Source: Clavaria fumosa (taxonomy: Eukaryota > Basidiomycota > Agaricomycetes > Agaricales > Clavariaceae). Taken from it: a stretch of 64,000 bases of DNA. The notes beneath the pieces were generated by a model. The model had not been told where the DNA came from. It saw only the letters and a list, made by a program, of their open reading frames with translations, and made no database searches. Positions 60,246 to 64,000 of this stretch are shown in pieces (within the stretch, counting starts at the first letter, position 1; every line of letters starts with the position of its first letter). The stretch covers positions 1,364,001 through 1,428,000 of the forward strand of contig OX637800.1 in assembly GCA_951802425.1 (NCBI GenBank), in the 5' to 3' direction. The translations under genes were made by a program, and so were the position numbers.

Positions 60246-60482
60246 CTGTGTTAGGATCGCTTATGTAAGCCATCCCAAAGTGCAGTTGTGGAGAAACTGG
60301 GGAGGGTTGTTGGAAGGTCACATGACCTGTGGCTGGGTCGGATTATGTAATCATGTAAGATCACATGACCTGGGCCTGGGCGCATCACGTGATCTGAGGG
60401 TCCGAGCGTGGGAACGCCGGCAAGTGCCGAAGCGTTCGCTATAAGTACTTTCGCTTTTCCTTTTTTGTACTCTTTTCCCCTT

Positions 60483-60550
60483 ATCTTAGTATTGTCGTCA
60501 TGACCTTACGCTTAAGTTGTGTGAGACCCAGTCTGATATAATACTAAGAT
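60483..60550 (+). other. Conserved LTR stem-loop I in LTR 1
   Basis: Arms ATCTTAGTATT (60483-60493) and AATACTAAGAT (60540-60550) pair over 11 bases. In LTR 2 the arms are ATGTTAGTAT and ATACTAACAT (63369-63378, 63434-63443): one C-G pair became G-C on both sides. Confidence 0.65.
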
Positions 60551-60609
60551 CCGCCTGTCCGCCCTAGCCCCGTGTCCTAACCCGGCTAGCCTGGACCCTT
60601 AATTTCAAA

Positions 60610-60628
60610 CTGTGACACGTTGTCACAG
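60610..60628 (+). other. Conserved LTR hairpin II in LTR 1
   Basis: CTGTGACA-CGT-TGTCACAG, a perfect 8 bp stem with 3-base loop. LTR 2 has CTGTCACA-CTC-TGTGACAG at 63504-63522: one G-C pair swapped to C-G, stem kept. Confidence 0.7.
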
Positions 60629-61112
60629 CTCAGCCCCTATCATCCTCTTCTCCTTTACCCTGCCCGCGGTGTGTAACAGAACCGCGCGAAATTTTTACTG
60701 TGTGTAGATACACGTGACCAGACCCAGAGGAAGTCAACTGTGACCCTCCCCAAGTGATACCGAGTGCCCAAGGCCCGGAACTTTGTTTTACAGCTACGTA
60801 CCAGTGAATCGTGTAGTGTACAGGGCAAGGAAAGGCCCCTACATAGTCTTTCTGTAGTTTCCTGGTCCAGTGGACAGGGCCCTTGCTCTGTGACCATTGT
60901 CAGAAGGGCGCACGGGCAACTCATTAGGAGTTGTGGAGTGACCACCTGGGACACCATTTGGGCCCCACGTTAACAAAAGTTTCATAGAATAAGAGTTCTA
61001 TAGGTACATAAGTACACAGAAGAGCAGCCTAAGAGGACAGGACTGTTAAGAGATCGAAGAAATCCTGAGTGCCCAAGGCCTGGAACTTTATTTACAGCAT
61101 CCAGGGCCTGTG

Positions 61113-63146
61113 ATGGCAGACCATGTCGCCCCGCCTGTAGCCCAACCTATGAGGCTTGACCTATCTGTTGCCCCCTTTGATGGGCAGAAAAGGAACTTCC
61201 GTACATTCCTCCGATCCCTTCACCTCCTGTTTATGGCGAACCCGACTGTCTATGCTGTGGACCTGGTGAAGGTCCTTTTTGCTCTGAGCAAAATTACTGG
61301 AGAAGGATTCGCTGCAGAGTGGGCGAATATGAAGGTGGAAGAGATCCTGGGTAGTGGCAAGGCCGGAACCTGGGCAGAGTTTGTGGAGGAGATGAAGTGT
61401 GCATTCGATGACCCGAATGACCGTGCGACTGCCCTTGCCGATATTGCAGGGCTGAAACAGGGTGCCATGACAGCACCAGAGTTCTTTGCGAAATTCGAGA
61501 CGCTGTCCCGACGGGCGAAGTTGAGTGCAGAGAAGGACTCAGGAATCCTAGTCCATTGGCTGGAGTTGAACCTGAGTAGGAGGTTGGTGGAGAGAATCTA
61601 TGGTGTCTCCCCGATGCCAGAGACATATGGAGAATGGAAGGTGCTGGCTGAGAGGCTTGATGCCCAGCAAAGGCGACTGGATGGGATACTCACGGAACGG
61701 ACACCGCGACCCACTGTGACCCCTGCGCGACCCACCGCAACCCTACCGCGACCTGCCGTGACCGTTTCGCGACCTCTTGTGACCCCTCTGCTGTGTACTC
61801 CAGATGTGGCCATGGCCCGAGGATGGGCCCCTGCTGATGAGAGATGTTGTTTCCGATGCCACCAGACTGGCCATGCTGTCCGTTTCTGCCCCCTGCCTGA
61901 TACGCGTCTGCAGGTCCCAAGGGCCCAAACCCGGGCAGCACCATGTGCCCCCCAAATGGCGGAGGGATATGAGAAAGAGATTGCACGGCTCCGAGCCTGC
62001 ATAGAGCTGTGTGAGAGAGAGAGGAGGACTCCCACTGGGGAGAAGAAGTGTGCCAGCCCCCTTTCCGTCCCTGTGCCTGCTGCAAGTATACCCCGATATA
62101 CTATCTTGCAGCGGAGACATACCCGAATTGGGGCTGAGGTGAAAGAGGAAGTGAGACTGGCAGAGCGCCTAACCAGAGTGCGGCCAGAAGTGCGGAAACA
62201 TGTGCCACGAGAGCTAGCCATCCAGGTGCACTTGGAGGCTTTCAGCACTGGCAAAGGGACCACAATGAAGGCCCTTGTCGACTCAGGGTGCACCAACTGC
62301 TTCATGGATTTGGAGTGGGCGAAAGGAGTGGGACTGGAGCCATCTCTCCTGCTGAACCCAATCACCATGTATAATGTGGATGGGACACAGAACAGGGATG
62401 GAAAGGTCCGATATGGGATAGAGGTGCTGGTGAGAGTTGGTGACCACCAGGAGCGGATCCACTTTCTGCTGGGAAAGACCCAGTCCCACAAGGTCATCCT
62501 TGGGCATGACTGGCTCAAGCGGCATAACCCGGATATCGACTGGCAGAAGGCAGAGCTGAGCCTTACCCGCTGCCCCCCACAGTGTTCCCCATCCCCTCGA
62601 GCCCCTGCACCCCTGAAAACGAGTACCCTCGCATCCACGAGTATTCTGGACACCCGTTTTCCCAACTCTGGCCCTACCCCCGATTGGCCCAGCCACTACC
62701 CTTTGGTGTTTAGTGAAGCAAAGTGGGATGAACTTCCCCGCTCCCGACCAGACTTCGATATTAAGATCAAGTTCAAAAAGGACCCTGAGCACCTCTCCTC
62801 CAAGCTGTATTCTTTGACACGGCAGGAGATGGTGGAGATGAACCGTTGGGTGGATGAGCAGCTTGCTTCTGGACGAATCCGGCCCTCGAAATCCCCGTAT
62901 GCCAGCCCCTTCTTCTTCAAACATGAGAAGGACAAACTGCGGCCAATCATTGACTACTCGAGGCTGAATGCACACCTGATCAAGGACAAGTACCCCCTCC
63001 CCCGCATCCGAGACACAGTGGATGTGCTTAAAGGAGCGTCAATCTACTCTAAGATTGATGCAAAGGGAGGTTTCCCATCTATGCAGGTCTGGCCCGAGCA
63101 CCAGCACCGTTGCGCCTTCCTGACACTGTCAGGATCGCTTACATAA
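61113..63146 (+). CDS. Ty3/gypsy Gag-protease-RT polyprotein, truncated in reverse transcriptase
   Basis: One frame of 677 residues from ATG 61113, 16 bases after LTR 1. Gag: APFDGQKRNFRTFLRSLHLLF, FVEEMKCAFDDPNDRATAL, LKQGAMTAPEFFAKFETL. A CCHC zinc knuckle C-x2-C-x4-H-x4-C (CFRCHQTGHAVRFC) lies at residues 246-259. The retropepsin-type protease has VDSGCTNCF with catalytic Asp 390, and LGHDWLKRH. RT starts with LRPIIDYSRLNAHLIKDKYP and PLPRIRDTVDVLKGASIYSKID, then breaks off after HQHRCAF where LTR 2 begins (63127); the last codons and stop are LTR sequence. RT catalytic YxDD, RNase H and integrase are missing. The frame has no other break, so loss was recent or the frame is still kept. Confidence 0.9.
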   Translation: MADHVAPPVAQPMRLDLSVAPFDGQKRNFRTFLRSLHLLFMANPTVYAVDLVKVLFALSKITGEGFAAEWANMKVEEILGSGKAGTWAEFVEEMKCAFDDPNDRATALADIAGLKQGAMTAPEFFAKFETLSRRAKLSAEKDSGILVHWLELNLSRRLVERIYGVSPMPETYGEWKVLAERLDAQQRRLDGILTERTPRPTVTPARPTATLPRPAVTVSRPLVTPLLCTPDVAMARGWAPADERCCFRCHQTGHAVRFCPLPDTRLQVPRAQTRAAPCAPQMAEGYEKEIARLRACIELCERERRTPTGEKKCASPLSVPVPAASIPRYTILQRRHTRIGAEVKEEVRLAERLTRVRPEVRKHVPRELAIQVHLEAFSTGKGTTMKALVDSGCTNCFMDLEWAKGVGLEPSLLLNPITMYNVDGTQNRDGKVRYGIEVLVRVGDHQERIHFLLGKTQSHKVILGHDWLKRHNPDIDWQKAELSLTRCPPQCSPSPRAPAPLKTSTLASTSILDTRFPNSGPTPDWPSHYPLVFSEAKWDELPRSRPDFDIKIKFKKDPEHLSSKLYSLTRQEMVEMNRWVDEQLASGRIRPSKSPYASPFFFKHEKDKLRPIIDYSRLNAHLIKDKYPLPRIRDTVDVLKGASIYSKIDAKGGFPSMQVWPEHQHRCAFLTLSGSLT

Positions 63147-63990
63147 GCAGGTTGGAAAGGCCAAGAAAGGATTGCAAAAGAGTTGCGGGAAGTTTGCGGA
63201 CGAGTCACGTGACCCGAACGGGTGGTGGCTTACATAATGGGAACATCACGTGACCCGGGCCTGGACGCATCACGTGACGCACGGGGTCCGAGCGTGGGAA
63301 CGCCGGCAACTCCCGAACCTCTCGCTATATATACTACGTCGCTTTCTTACTTGTACCCTTTTCCCCTTATGTTAGTATCGTCATCATCGACCTTACGTTA
63401 AGTTGTGTGAACCGTGAGACTAAGTCTGACACAATACTAACATCAACCCCTGTCTGCCCTAGCCCCGTGTCCTAACCCGGCTAGCCTGGACCCCTATCTC
63501 AAACTGTCACACTCTGTGACAGCTTATCCCCCTCATCCTCTTTCTCTTTACCCTGCCCACGGTGTGCAACAGAACCGTGTGAAATTTTTACTGTGTGTAG
63601 ATACACGTGACCAGACCCAGAGGAAGTCTACTGTGACCCTCCCCAAGAGACACCGAGTGCCAAAGGCCCGGAACTTTGCTTTACAGCTACGTACCAGTGA
63701 ATCGTGTAGTGTACAGGGCACGGAAAAGCCCTATACATAGTTTTTCTGTAGTTTCCTGGTCCAGTGGACAGGGCCCTTGCTCTGTGACCATTGTCAGAAG
63801 GGCACACGGGCAACTCACTAGGAGTTGTGGAGTGACCACCTGGGACACCATTTGGGCCCCACGCTAGCAACAAGTTTTATAGAATAAGAGTTCTATAAGT
63901 ACCTAGATACATAGAGAGCAGCCTGAGAGGACAGGACTGCTAAGAGATCGAAGAAATCCTGAGTGCCCAAGGCCCGGAATTCTATTTACA
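63127..63990 (+). mobile_element. Ty3/gypsy-type LTR 2, inserted in or joined to the RT gene
   Basis: Starts TGTCAGGATCGC and ends TTTACA, about 864 bp. Clearly homologous to LTR 1 but diverged, most in the first 200 bases. TATA-like CTATATATA near 63324; three TCACGTGA 8-mers at 63205, 63246 and 63270. Stems at 63369-63443 and 63504-63522, and TTATAGAA/TTCTATAA at 63877-63898. Followed by GCGTCTGCGT to the window end, so it may be the 5' LTR of another element or a 3' LTR. Confidence 0.75.
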
Positions 63991-64000
63991 GCGTCTGCGT

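Larger units (their letters stand above)
60249..61096 (+). mobile_element. Ty3/gypsy-type LTR 1 (5' LTR of the gag-pol element)
   Basis: Starts TGTTAGGATCGC and ends TTTACA, about 848 bp, homologous to LTR 2 over most of its length. Carries TATA-like CTATAAG near 60439 and three 8-mers at 60318, 60361 (TCACATGA) and 60385 (TCACGTGA). Contains stems at 60483-60550 and 60610-60628. Confidence 0.8.

Noticed and set aside
60764..60973. Small open frame in LTR 1 also present in LTR 2 (63676-63867)
   Set aside because: Its conservation is explained by LTR homology; no start context or protein family is visible.
61598..62665. 355-codon minus-strand frame opposite gag-protease
   Set aside because: Shadow of the coding strand; the plus strand holds the zinc knuckle, protease and RT motifs.
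1..64000. CRISPR arrays, bacterial operons, ribosomal RNA, tRNA genes
   Set aside because: None seen: the DNA is intron-rich fungal nuclear sequence. I looked for tRNA B-box-like GGTTCRA pieces in the gaps and found none convincing, but a tRNA scan was not possible.

Overview
The window is nuclear DNA from a filamentous basidiomycete, most likely an Agaricomycete (mushroom or wood-rot lineage). Genes are dense, are broken by many introns of about 50-60 nt with GT...AG ends, and encode fungal proteins: SUMO, a Ypp1/TTC7 homologue, Dib1/DIM1, MTO1 and a Fab1-like lipid kinase. The species cannot be named from the sequence alone.

Layout: 1-13.5 kb holds ordinary housekeeping genes: the 3' end of an acidic Ser/Arg-rich protein (+), SUMO (-), an unknown proline-rich protein (-), a Ypp1/TTC7-family TPR protein (-), an ornithine cyclodeaminase/mu-crystallin-family enzyme (-), a ZIP metal transporter (+) and a PP2C phosphatase (+). 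From 13.7 to 42 kb lies the most striking region: three very large paralogous genes on the minus strand (A, B, C), each encoding a UvrD-like SF1 helicase with a TPR-type helical C-terminal half (TRANK1-like). A BAR/IMD-like gene (+) sits between A and B. B and C come from a roughly 8.3 kb tandem duplication that also carried along the 3' end of the BAR/IMD gene, now a relic between them. B and C share an almost identical 0.39 kb tract (gene conversion) and both end early compared with A.

From 42.1 to 55.4 kb are further conserved genes: a short-chain dehydrogenase with two micro-exons (+), a Fab1/PIKfyve-like kinase without FYVE or TCP-1 modules (-), cyclophilin H (-) and Dib1/DIM1 (+) diverging from a 92 bp gap, the mitochondrial tRNA-modification enzyme MTO1 (+), and a beta-trefoil protein (+).

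From 55.4 kb to the end the window is accessory and repeat-rich: a relic of MTO1 exon 1, a 671 bp pogo-like element with TA target duplication and a truncated transposase, a 137 bp inverted-repeat MITE candidate, an NLR-type gene whose surviving part is the end of NB-ARC plus about 16 highly homogeneous 42-residue TPR units, and Ty3/gypsy LTR retrotransposon DNA. The LTR element cuts the NLR open at its 5' side; its gag-protease-RT frame is cut within RT by a second, diverged LTR. The two LTRs keep RNA-type stems through compensatory base changes.

Exon limits given to the base were fixed by eye from splice signals, reading phase and family alignment from memory; no search or alignment program was used.
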